DNA of 10,432 bases from Planctomycetaceae bacterium (GCA_003488325.1 DNLZ01000299.1:1809-12240); one strand, 5' to 3'. Positions 1 through 7,050 are shown, numbered from the stretch's first letter. The notes: generated by a model from the sequence alone, not told the origin. Made by a program: numbers and translations.

Positions 1-1905
1 GGCCACCTGGCCGGTCGAGACGCCCCACAGCCGCACGGTGCCGTCCCACGACCCGGTCGCCAGCCTCCTGCCGTCGGACGAGAACGCGAGTCCCCACACC
101 TGGTCGCTGTGGCCCCGCGGCAGGATGCGATCGCCGACTGCCGCGTCTTCATCCGGCTGTTCGGCCGTCGCGGGAGCCTCACCGCGCAACGTGAGCACGG
201 CCTGGCCGTGCGTCGTCTCCCAGATCACGGTCGTGCCCTCCGCCGTCACCGCGGCCACCCGCGCGCCGTCCGGGCTGAACGAGGCCTTCCAAACCTGTCG
301 CGTCGGGCCGGTGAGCACGCCGGTGCAACGGCCATCGGCCACCGTCCAGACGCGCACCGTCGAGTCGCTCGAGGCGGTCACGACGCGTCGGCCGTCCTCG
401 GAGAACGCCACCCAGTTGACCGGTCCCTCGTGACCGAGCAGTCGCAGGCGTTCGACGCCCGTGCGGGCGTCCCACAGCCGCGCCGAGCGGTCCTCGCTGG
501 CGGTCGCGACGAGCGATTCATCAGGCGACAGCGCCGCGCAGAAGACGCGTCGGCCGTGGCGGAGCGGCGGGGCCAGGGGAACTCCCCGCGTGCGGTCGGA
601 CAACAGTGCCGTGCCATCCTCGGAAGCGGTGAGCACCGCGCGGTCGTCCGCGGTGAACGCCACCGAGTAGGTCCGGCGCGTATGGGGCTTCCACGACGCC
701 ACCGGATGGCCGTCGCAGGCCGACCAGATGGTGACAACGCCCGCGTCGCACCCGCCGGCCACGAGCCTCCCGTCGTGGGAGAAGGCGACGGAATTGACCC
801 GCCCGACGCCGCCGCTGAGCCTGCCCCGCAGCGCGAGCGTGCGGGTGTCCCAAAGCGTGACGGTGCCGTCGCCGAGCCCCGCGGCCAGGACGTCGTCATC
901 AGGGCCGAAAGCCGTCGCGAGCACGCGACTCTCCGTGGCTCGGACCGGCCGGTCGCGGCCGTCGGTCCACCAGACTCGTGCGGTGCCGTCCTCCGAGGCG
1001 GAGACGACCCGACCGTCGCTGGTGCCGGCGACTGACCAGAGTCCGCCGGTGTGTCCCCGAAACGGTGTCGGCGACACGGCGTCCGCCTGCCACGCCCGTA
1101 GGACGCCGTCACCCGTCGCCGTCACCACGTCGAGGCCATTGCCGACGAATGCCACGGCATTGACGCGGGACGGATGCCGGAGTCGGCGAACTTCCTCGCG
1201 CGTGCCCACGTCCCACAGGCGGAGCGTGCCGTCCTCCCCTGCCGTCGCGAGCGTGTCTCCCCCCGCCGAGAAGGCCGCGTCGAACACCCGCCCCGCATGG
1301 CCCTCGAGGCGGGCGGCCTCCACGCCAGCGGACGCGTGCCAGACACGGGCCGTCCCATCCGTGCCCGCCGTCGCCATGAGGAGGCCGTCCGGTGAAAACG
1401 CGACCGCATAGACGGTGCCCTCGTGGCCGCGGATCTCGAGGCGTGCCTGCCACGACGTCGTGTCCCACAGGCGGGTCACGCCGTCGCGGCCCGTCGTCGC
1501 CAGACGTGTTCCGTCCGGTGCGAAGGCCACGCCATACACAGGACCGTCGTGCTGCGTCAGGGTCGCCACGACGTCGCCGCCGACCACGTGCCGCACGACG
1601 ACGCGACCATCCGCACCGGCCGACGCGAGCAGCCGACCGTCGGATGAGAAGGCGATCCGCCAGACACGACCATCGTGGGTCGGCCAGCGCGCTTCGGACG
1701 CGGAGCGCGCGGCCGTGCCGATGGCATCGTCGTCCGCGGCGACCAGGCCATGCCACCCGGACCGCGGTGGCCAGGAGGCCGGCACGCCGTGCCGGTCGAG
1801 GTCGTGCAGCCACACGGCTCCGGCCCCGTCGGCGCAGGCGAGCGCACGACCGTCCGGGGCGAGCGCGACCGCCGTGACCTCTCCGCCGGCGTTCGTGAAG
1901 ACATG
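1..1905 (-). repeat. Array of 14 WD40 repeats within the kinase gene
   Basis: Reading the minus strand from about 1905 to 1, I count 14 consecutive units of the GH-(x)-V-x-x-V-A-F-S-P-D-G-x-x-L-A-T-A-x-x-D-G-T-x-R-L-W type, each about 40 residues. Typical examples are GHEGTVYAVAFSPDG and GHEGPVNWVAFSEDG. Several units are degenerate: in one, the usual final Trp is replaced in DGTALLSD. There are two insertions: about 35 residues between units 1 and 2 (around 1680-1790), and an acidic one of about 20 residues between units 13 and 14 (around 121-186). Fourteen units would build two seven-bladed propellers. Unit 14 ends at about the window edge, so more may follow. The units differ in sequence, so this is not a recent tandem duplication. 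Confidence 0.9.
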
Positions 1906-3357
1906 GCTCGACTCGTCGAGCGATGCCGCGAGGCATGCCAGCTCGATCGGCTCGTCACGTGGGGCGATCCGCAGCGACGATCGCGCGGTGTCGAGCAGGC
2001 GGGTGGCCTCGATCACGTTGTCCCGATCGCGAGCCTCCGCGGCGAGCAGCACGGTCGAGACGTAGAGCCGTTGAACGGCTTCCGCCGCGTGACGTTCGGC
2101 CTCGGCCCGCGCGACCTCGGCGACCCGCCTGGCCGCCTCGGCCTCGCCGCGTGCCAACTCGGCGTCGCGACGCTGCCAACGCTCCCGCAGGGACGACCAT
2201 GAAATCACCGCCAGGGCGACGACGAGCGCGCCAGCCATCACGCCGGCCCAGATGGTCTCCGTGCGATGGCGGCGGGCGAGGCGGCGCAGGGCTTCCCATG
2301 CCGTCGGCGGCCGGGCGACGATCGCGCGACCCTCGAGCCAGCGATCGAGGTCCGCAGCGAGGGCTGCGGCGGAGCCGTACCGGTCGGAGGGCGTCTTCTC
2401 GAGGCAGGTGGCCACGATGGTGGCGAGCGCCCGTGCATCGTCCCGCCCGCACTCGGCGACCGCCGCCGCGGCCACGGCGGCGGTGGAGGGTGCCGCTCCA
2501 TCACCCGCCAGACGCGCCGCCTCGAGGTAGGGCATGCCGGTCAGGTCGTACGGCAGCCGGCCTGCGATCAGTTCGTGCAGGACGAGGCCGAGCGCGTAGA
2601 CGTCGCTGCGGGCGTCGACACCATCCGAGTCGGCGAGCAGCTGCTCCGGGCTCATGTACTGCAGCGTCCCGACGAGATCGCCGACCGCAGTGGCGAACGA
2701 CCCCGTGCCGTCGGCAGCCGCCGCTTCCGACGCCCGCGCGACGCCGAAGTCGATCACGCGCGACGTCCCGGCCGCGTCCACGAGAAGGTTGCCCGGCTTG
2801 ATGTCGCGGTGGATCACACCGCGTTCGTGTGCGTGCGCGAGTCCGCGGCAGGCGTCCCGCAGGAGAAGCACGCGGCCGCGCACGCCCAGGCCCGTCTCGC
2901 GCGCGAAGCGGGTGATCGGCCGCGCATCCTCCACGAACTCGAGCACGAGGTACGGCATCGAGCCCGTCGCCCCGTCATGCGTGCCGAAGGCGTAGAGCTG
3001 GGCGACGTTGGGATGCCGCAGGCGTGCCAGCAGCCGCGCCTCGCGCGCGAAGCGATCGTGCGCCGCGGACGATGCGTCGGTCATGCGGACGAGCTTGACG
3101 GCCACCCTCCTGCCCGTTCCCAGTTCGCGCCCCGCATGGACGCTCCCCATGCCGCCGTCGCCCACGTGGCGCTCGATCACGACACCGCCGACGATGTCGC
3201 CGGGCTGCACGGGTGCGGTGGCCACGCCGCAGCGGGCCGCGTGCGGTCGTGGGCGAAACCCGAAGGCATCGTCGACACCGCTGAGCGATTCCGCGCCGAG
3301 ATCGCGCGGCGGTCGATCGAGGCCGATGCCGGATTCGCCTCCGCCCTCATCGAGCAT
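1..3357 (-). CDS. Membrane-anchored Ser/Thr protein kinase with WD40 repeats (partial, C-terminus outside window)
   Basis: A Hanks-type kinase that phosphorylates Ser/Thr on unknown targets. Numbering from the ATG at 3357, an acidic leader (1-52) precedes the kinase domain (about 53-345). That domain has the glycine loop GDGGMGS (66-72), ATP-binding Lys88 in VAVK, catalytic HRDIKPGN with Asp185 and Asn190, Asp203 of DFG, and SPE with Glu238, so it should be active. One membrane helix lies at about 369-388. It is followed by an Ala/Glu/Arg-rich probable coiled coil (389-445), then 14 WD40 repeats from about residue 485 to the window edge. With one helix, the kinase should face the cytoplasm and the propellers the outside. 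The frame is open to base 1, so the stop is not seen. A GTG at 3363-3361 is an alternative start with better Shine-Dalgarno spacing. The gene is divergent to an ECF sigma factor, a pairing known in planctomycetes. Kinase and WD40 calls are firm; topology and partner are inferred. Confidence 0.95.
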   Translation of the reverse strand, partial: MLDEGGGESGIGLDRPPRDLGAESLSGVDDAFGFRPRPHAARCGVATAPVQPGDIVGGVVIERHVGDGGMGSVHAGRELGTGRRVAVKLVRMTDASSAAHDRFAREARLLARLRHPNVAQLYAFGTHDGATGSMPYLVLEFVEDARPITRFARETGLGVRGRVLLLRDACRGLAHAHERGVIHRDIKPGNLLVDAAGTSRVIDFGVARASEAAAADGTGSFATAVGDLVGTLQYMSPEQLLADSDGVDARSDVYALGLVLHELIAGRLPYDLTGMPYLEAARLAGDGAAPSTAAVAAAAVAECGRDDARALATIVATCLEKTPSDRYGSAAALAADLDRWLEGRAIVARPPTAWEALRRLARRHRTETIWAGVMAGALVVALAVISWSSLRERWQRRDAELARGEAEAARRVAEVARAEAERHAAEAVQRLYVSTVLLAAEARDRDNVIEATRLLDTARSSLRIAPRDEPIELACLAASLDESSHVFTNAGGEVTAVALAPDGRALACADGAGAVWLHDLDRHGVPASWPPRSGWHGLVAADDDAIGTAARSASEARWPTHDGRVWRIAFSSDGRLLASAGADGRVVVRHVVGGDVVATLTQHDGPVYGVAFAPDGTRLATTGRDGVTRLWDTTSWQARLEIRGHEGTVYAVAFSPDGLLMATAGTDGTARVWHASAGVEAARLEGHAGRVFDAAFSAGGDTLATAGEDGTLRLWDVGTREEVRRLRHPSRVNAVAFVGNGLDVVTATGDGVLRAWQADAVSPTPFRGHTGGLWSVAGTSDGRVVSASEDGTARVWWTDGRDRPVRATESRVLATAFGPDDDVLAAGLGDGTVTLWDTRTLALRGRLSGGVGRVNSVAFSHDGRLVAGGCDAGVVTIWSACDGHPVASWKPHTRRTYSVAFTADDRAVLTASEDGTALLSDRTRGVPLAPPLRHGRRVFCAALSPDESLVATASEDRSARLWDARTGVERLRLLGHEGPVNWVAFSEDGRRVVTASSDSTVRVWTVADGRCTGVLTGPTRQVWKASFSPDGARVAAVTAEGTTVIWETTHGQAVLTLRGEAPATAEQPDEDAAVGDRILPRGHSDQVWGLAFSSDGRRLATGSWDGTVRLWGVSTGQVA

Positions 3358-3372
3358 GTCCACGGCGTCTCG

Positions 3373-3377
3373 CTCCT
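3373..3377 (-). promoter_or_regulatory. Shine-Dalgarno AGGAG of the kinase gene
   Basis: On the minus strand AGGAG lies 9 bases before a GTG (3363-3361) and 15 bases before the in-frame ATG (3357-3355). The spacing favours the GTG. The two starts differ by only two codons, so the protein is essentially the same. Confidence 0.55.
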
Positions 3378-3432
3378 GACCCGGCCACCGGAGCCGCGAC
3401 GCAGGTCGATCGCGCCGCTCGGTGTCGGCTTC

Positions 3433-3438
3433 CTTATA
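3433..3438 (-). promoter_or_regulatory. Possible -10 element TATAAG upstream of the kinase gene
   Basis: TATAAG on the minus strand is one of only two TATA-like hexamers in an otherwise very GC-rich gap between the divergent kinase and sigma genes. It sits about 70 bases before the kinase start. The position of a -35 box (about 3456-3461) reads GTGCGA, a poor match to TTGACA. This is a motif match only. Confidence 0.3.
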
Positions 3439-3492
3439 CCGCTGGCCGGAGGGCTTCGCACCGCCCGCCGCGGTACCCGCCCATCCCACGCC

Positions 3493-3498
3493 TATACT
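3493..3498 (+). promoter_or_regulatory. Possible -10 element TATACT upstream of the sigma factor gene
   Basis: TATACT lies 59 bases before the sigma factor ATG at 3558. No -35 box resembling TTGACA is found 16-18 bases upstream, so an activator or an alternative sigma factor would be needed if it works. Together with TATAAG on the other strand, it suggests back-to-back promoters whose -35 regions would lie within about 20 bases of each other, allowing shared control of both genes. Confidence 0.3.
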
Positions 3499-3557
3499 CC
3501 GGCAGACGGGCGGCGACCCGCGACCCGCCGCGTTCGATCGCCCCGCGGCGACGCACC

Positions 3558-4211
3558 ATGCCTCCAGACGCCAGCGACGACATGCCGGATCGCGACGATC
3601 CTGCCTCGCCGGCGGGCGGGGCGGCGCTCGCCGAGTGTCTCGCCCGGCTGGCCGCCGGTGATCTCGAGGCGCGGAGCGGAATCCTCGAACTCAGCTCCGC
3701 CCGCCTGCGGATCCTCGCCCACCGCATGCTCGCCCGTTTTCCGAACGTGAGGCGCTGGGAGGAGACGGACGACGTGTTCCAGAATGCGGCGCTGCGACTC
3801 TACCGCGCGCTCGCGCGGCCGGGCGGACCGCCGCGCTCGGTGATGGCGCTGGCCGCCGCCGAACTGCGACGAGAACTGCTCGACCTCGCCCGCCGGTACG
3901 CGGGGCCTTGGTCGCAGGCGTCGCACCATGCGACGAACGTCATCCGCGCCGCGGAGGGGAATGCCCTGGGGCGGCACGACGAACAGGCCGTGACGCCGGA
4001 CGAGGGGCTCGAGCGCTGGTCGCTGTTTCACGAGGCGATCGACGGGCTGCCTCCGGAACTGCGCGAGGTGTTCGACCTGGTCTGGTATGTCGGCGCCGAT
4101 CAGAAGACGATCGCAGGCCTGCTGGGCTGCTCCGAACGCACCGTGAAGTCGCGCTGGCGAGATGCCCGCGTCGCCGTGCGCGCCGCGCTCGAGGCGGCCC
4201 CACCCGCGTGA
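3558..4211 (+). CDS. ECF-type RNA polymerase sigma factor
   Basis: A 217-residue sigma-70 family factor that would direct RNA polymerase to a dedicated promoter set. Region 2 covers about residues 30-112, with the core-binding segment around WEETDDVFQNAALRLYRAL (67-85). A linker (about 113-150) leads to region 4 (about 153-210), which contains LPPELREVFDLVWYVG and the helix-turn-helix QKTIAGLLGCSERTVKSRW (182-200). Length and two-domain layout fit an ECF factor, and the WEETDDV and SERTVKSRW wording is the style of planctomycete ECF factors linked to Ser/Thr kinases. There is no membrane helix or C-terminal extension, and no anti-sigma factor gene next to it. Instead the divergent neighbour is a kinase, so control by phosphorylation is plausible. 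The ATG at 3558 has no clear Shine-Dalgarno; an ATG at 3582 would also keep both domains. Confidence 0.92.
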   Translation: MPPDASDDMPDRDDPASPAGGAALAECLARLAAGDLEARSGILELSSARLRILAHRMLARFPNVRRWEETDDVFQNAALRLYRALARPGGPPRSVMALAAAELRRELLDLARRYAGPWSQASHHATNVIRAAEGNALGRHDEQAVTPDEGLERWSLFHEAIDGLPPELREVFDLVWYVGADQKTIAGLLGCSERTVKSRWRDARVAVRAALEAAPPA

Positions 4212-4259
4212 CGTGCCCGATGCCGGTCCGACGAGAGGCCCGCAGACGGCCGGGACCAC

Positions 4260-4265
4260 AGGAGA
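4260..4265 (+). promoter_or_regulatory. Shine-Dalgarno AGGAGA that fixes the oxidoreductase start
   Basis: AGGAGA lies 8 bases before the ATG at 4274. It decides against the in-frame ATG at 3908, which would make the protein 122 residues longer and overlap most of the sigma factor's second half with sequence of no recognisable fold. Confidence 0.8.
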
Positions 4266-4273
4266 AATCCCCC

Positions 4274-5755
4274 ATGCAGTTTCCACGGATCGCACGCTTC
4301 CGCACCGCCGCCGACCTCCGCGCGCACTGTCGGAGCCTCGGCGCGCCGATCCCGTTCGATGACGAGGTGCTCGCGGCGCGCGACGGATCACCGCTGGGCC
4401 ACGCGCTCGATGTGGCCGGCACGACGGTCGGCAACCGCTGGTGCATCCATCCGATGGAGGGCTGGGATGGCACGACCGACGGCCGGCCGACCGAGCCACT
4501 GCTCAGGCGGTGGCGTCACTTCGGCACGAGCGGGGCGAAATGGATCTGGGGGGGTGAGGCGGTCGCGGTCGTGCCCGAGGGGCGGGCCAACCCGCGTCAG
4601 CTCTGCGCGACGGCCTGCGGCCACGAGGGATTCGCAGCGCTCCTCGATGCGGTCACCACCGCGCACCGCGAGCGCTTCGGCACGGTCGACGACCTGCTCG
4701 TGGCGCTCCAACTCACCCACTCCGGACGCTTCTCGCAGCCGGTGGGCGGACCCCGACGACCCCGGATCGCCTACCACCATCCGATCCTCGACGGTCGGCA
4801 CGGCGTCGATGCCGACGACGACGCGTGCGTGGTGTCCGACGACGAGGTCGAGCGGCTCATCGAGGCCTACGTCGCCGCCGCCCGCGACGCGTCGGCTGCA
4901 GGGTTTCGCATGGTGGACCTCAAGGCCTGCCACGGGTATCTCGTGCACGAGTTCCTGTCGGCACGGCGGCGCGCGGGCCGCTTCGGCGGAGACTTCGAGG
5001 GACGCACGCGGCTCCTGCGCACGCTCGTCGCGCGGGTGCGGGCGGAGTGCCCCGGGATGCTCCTCGGCGTGCGGCTGTCGCTCTTCGACACCGTGCCCTG
5101 GCACAAGGTCGAGGGACGTGGCGTGCCCTGGCCCTTCCGTGACGCCCTCCCCTACGACTGTGGCTTTGGAGTCGATGCGGCCGATCCGCTGGCGATCGAT
5201 CTCGCCGAGCCCATCCGGCTGCTGACGATCCTTCGTGACGAGGGTGTCTCGGCCGTGAACCTCACCGCCGGCAGCCCCTACACGGTGCCGCACCTGCAGC
5301 GGCCGGCCGCGTTCCCGCCGTCCGACGGCTATCCCCCGCCGGAGGATCCGCTCGTCGCCGTGTGGCGGCAGGTCGACGCCGCGCGGGCCGCCCGGGAAGC
5401 GGTGCCGGGTCTCGTGACGGTCGGGTCGTGCTACACCTACCTTCAGGAATACGCGGCCCACGCCGCCCAGGCGATCGTGCGGGCCGGGTGGGTCGACGCG
5501 GTCGGCCTCGGTCGCATGGTGCTCTCGTGTCCCGAGTATCCGGCCGAGACGCTCGCCGGAAGGCGACCCGCCCGCGGGCGGCTCTGCCGCACGTTCAGCG
5601 ACTGCACGACCGCTCCGCGGCATGGGCTGCGGAGCGGCTGCTACCCGCTCGACGACTACTACAAGCAGCTCGAGCCCGACGCCTCCCGCGTGAAGGCCGT
5701 CAAGGCTGCGGCCGGCACGGCCGCGGTCGACGGGGGCCCGTCGGCGACCGCGTGA
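4274..5755 (+). CDS. NADH:flavin oxidoreductase, Old Yellow Enzyme / 2,4-dienoyl-CoA reductase-type TIM barrel
   Basis: A 493-residue cytoplasmic FMN-dependent oxidoreductase of the OYE superfamily; the substrate is unknown. Family marks are WCIHPMEGWDG (56-66), QLTHSGR (146-152), KACHGYLVHEFLS (217-229) and the phosphate-binding end VGLGRMVLSCPEYP (410-423). The pair that holds the substrate carbonyl in OYE-type enzymes (His-x-x-His/Asn before GYL) reads Lys217-x-x-His220, with Tyr222 kept. Near the C-terminus C438-x5-C444-x11-C456 resembles the C-x2-C-x3-C-x11-C iron-sulfur site of dienoyl-CoA reductases, but one cysteine is missing and the spacing is one residue short. The protein ends soon after the barrel, with no second FAD/NAD(P)H domain. 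It lies 62 bases after the sigma gene on the same strand, so co-transcription is possible but unproven. Fold confidence is high, activity unknown. Confidence 0.85.
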   Translation: MQFPRIARFRTAADLRAHCRSLGAPIPFDDEVLAARDGSPLGHALDVAGTTVGNRWCIHPMEGWDGTTDGRPTEPLLRRWRHFGTSGAKWIWGGEAVAVVPEGRANPRQLCATACGHEGFAALLDAVTTAHRERFGTVDDLLVALQLTHSGRFSQPVGGPRRPRIAYHHPILDGRHGVDADDDACVVSDDEVERLIEAYVAAARDASAAGFRMVDLKACHGYLVHEFLSARRRAGRFGGDFEGRTRLLRTLVARVRAECPGMLLGVRLSLFDTVPWHKVEGRGVPWPFRDALPYDCGFGVDAADPLAIDLAEPIRLLTILRDEGVSAVNLTAGSPYTVPHLQRPAAFPPSDGYPPPEDPLVAVWRQVDAARAAREAVPGLVTVGSCYTYLQEYAAHAAQAIVRAGWVDAVGLGRMVLSCPEYPAETLAGRRPARGRLCRTFSDCTTAPRHGLRSGCYPLDDYYKQLEPDASRVKAVKAAAGTAAVDGGPSATA

Positions 5756-5760
5756 GCGAT

Positions 5761-5776
5761 CCGCGTCGGCGCGCGG
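5761..5776. terminator. Small GC hairpin between convergent genes
   Basis: CCGCG (5761-5765) pairs with CGCGG (5772-5776) around a 6-base loop. It fills most of the 22-base gap between two converging stop codons, where a two-way terminator would be expected. There is no T-tract on either side and short GC hairpins are common by chance here, so this is a weak call. Confidence 0.2.
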
Positions 5777-5777
5777 C

Positions 5778-6929
5778 TCACCGCGTCGCCGAGGCTCCGA
5801 TCAGGATGAGGGCGAGCGCCATCGTGAAGCCGACGATCGTGACGGCGAAGGAGGCACGGTCCAGCCACCGCGAGCGCGCCCGTTCGTCGCACTGGTCGTA
5901 GAGGTGCAGCGACAGCGTCGACTCCACGAGCGTCAGCAGGATCGTGACGGTGCCGAGGAGGTTGATCATGTCGGCGAGGGCGAATTCACCGGTGTCGGGC
6001 ACGTAACTGTCGACGAGGTAGGCATTGGCCACCGCGGCAAAGAGGGCGCCCACGCCCAGCCCGAACCGCGGGTCGACGTGGGTCGGCCGGATGAAGCACG
6101 GGAGCAGCGCGATCGCCACCGCCACGAAGAGAGCCTGGAACATCTTGAGGAACAGGCCCCAGCCGTCCCGCACGATCACGATCCCGAAGCGAGCCTGCGA
6201 GAAGGTCGTCTTCGCGCCGGGCGAGATGCCGGGCTCGCCGCGCGAGGTCTTGTAGGAGTGGGGTTTCTCGACGACCTCGTGCTCCTCGAGCCGGTAGCCG
6301 TGCACGGCGGCCCGCGAACTCACCGCGGTGTTCACGCGGTCCGGCACGAAGACGAGCTCGTCGCGAAGCAGCGAGCCGTTTTCGAACGCGATGAGCAGCA
6401 GGTGGCGGTCGAGCGGGAAGTGATCGATCCGGAAAGGCTTGGTGATTTCGGCCGTCAGCGCGTAGCGGCGGTAGTGGCGGTCGCCGTCGTGCGATTCGTC
6501 GAGGAGCTCGATCGCATCGATCGTGCCGTCGACGACCAGCAGCTGGTCCACCGGATCGAAGTTGGCACCGGTCCACGAGAACCACACGTCGCAGACGACC
6601 GCGAAGCGACTGTCCCTGATCGAGAGCGCCGTGATGCGCTCGAGGTAGATGCCGATCGTGACCTGTCGCGCCGACGGGCTCGACACCGGCTCCGACGCGG
6701 TCATGCCCGGGTCGGGGGCGACCGGGTCCATGAGCGCCCGCTCGGCTGCCGATTCGGCCCGTCGAGTGGACGCCTGCCTCCAGGCGAGGCCGAGGCCCGC
6801 CACGCTGAAAAAGCCGACGAGCACCGCGATCCAGCCGCGCAGCCACCACCGCGGCCGTGCAGCGGAGGACGACGGTGGCGCGTCGGGGGGCATGGCCGGC
6901 GGCGTGCGGTCGTCCGGGTCTCGGGGCAT
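5778..6929 (-). CDS. Pentameric ligand-gated ion channel (Cys-loop receptor superfamily) homologue
   Basis: A 383-residue membrane protein read as a prokaryotic pLGIC. A Pro-rich N-terminus and a hydrophobic stretch (about 32-50) precede a beta-rich domain (about 88-253). The domain opens with VTIGIYLERITALSIRDSRF and DVWFSW (114-119) and contains DHFPLDRHLLLIAFEN (169-184), matching the FPxD/YPFD loop found in bacterial channels such as GLIC. Four helices follow in the family's spacing: M1 256-280, M2 287-309, M3 316-341, M4 359-379. VPDT (310-313) sits where GLIC has LPKT between M2 and M3. There is no Cys-loop disulfide, as usual in bacteria. The N-terminal stretch lacks a clear cleavage site and may be a fifth helix. 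The start is set at ATG 6929: the frame stays open to an ATG at 7154, but that would overlap the divergent thioredoxin gene. Ligand and ion are unknown. Confidence 0.75.
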   Translation of the reverse strand: MPRDPDDRTPPAMPPDAPPSSSAARPRWWLRGWIAVLVGFFSVAGLGLAWRQASTRRAESAAERALMDPVAPDPGMTASEPVSSPSARQVTIGIYLERITALSIRDSRFAVVCDVWFSWTGANFDPVDQLLVVDGTIDAIELLDESHDGDRHYRRYALTAEITKPFRIDHFPLDRHLLLIAFENGSLLRDELVFVPDRVNTAVSSRAAVHGYRLEEHEVVEKPHSYKTSRGEPGISPGAKTTFSQARFGIVIVRDGWGLFLKMFQALFVAVAIALLPCFIRPTHVDPRFGLGVGALFAAVANAYLVDSYVPDTGEFALADMINLLGTVTILLTLVESTLSLHLYDQCDERARSRWLDRASFAVTIVGFTMALALILIGASATR

Positions 6930-7034
6930 CGCGACGGCGCGGGGATCGTGCCGCGCGGCTCGGGGAGTGTAACGTAGTCCTCGACGGAGAGGTGCCGAAG
7001 CGGCCTGCGCCGGACCGCACGCACGTCCTGGCAC

Positions 7035-7043
7035 GGGAGGTGA
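7035..7043 (+). promoter_or_regulatory. Strong Shine-Dalgarno GGGAGGTGA of the thioredoxin-like gene
   Basis: GGGAGGTGA ends 7 bases before the ATG at 7051 and is a near-perfect match to the 16S rRNA tail. It supports 7051 rather than the in-frame ATG at 7066, and it also argues that the opposite strand here is not the start of the channel gene. Confidence 0.8.
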
Positions 7044-7050
7044 CGCGAGG

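Noticed and set aside
109..1035. Plus-strand open frame of 308 codons opposite the WD40 array
   Set aside because: Its apparent periodicity mirrors the WD40 repeats on the minus strand; there is no independent domain.
1..1905. WD40 array considered as a recent tandem DNA repeat
   Set aside because: The periodicity is at protein level; units differ widely in nucleotide sequence and contain insertions, so it is an old domain array.
2266..3750. Plus-strand open frame of 494 codons antisense to the kinase domain
   Set aside because: It lies opposite a kinase domain with all catalytic motifs intact, is low-complexity Arg/Ala-rich, and overlaps the sigma factor start. Best explained as a shadow frame.
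3908..4273. N-terminal extension of the oxidoreductase to an upstream in-frame ATG
   Set aside because: The extra 122 residues overlap the sigma factor's region 4 and show no family similarity, while AGGAGA directly precedes the ATG at 4274.
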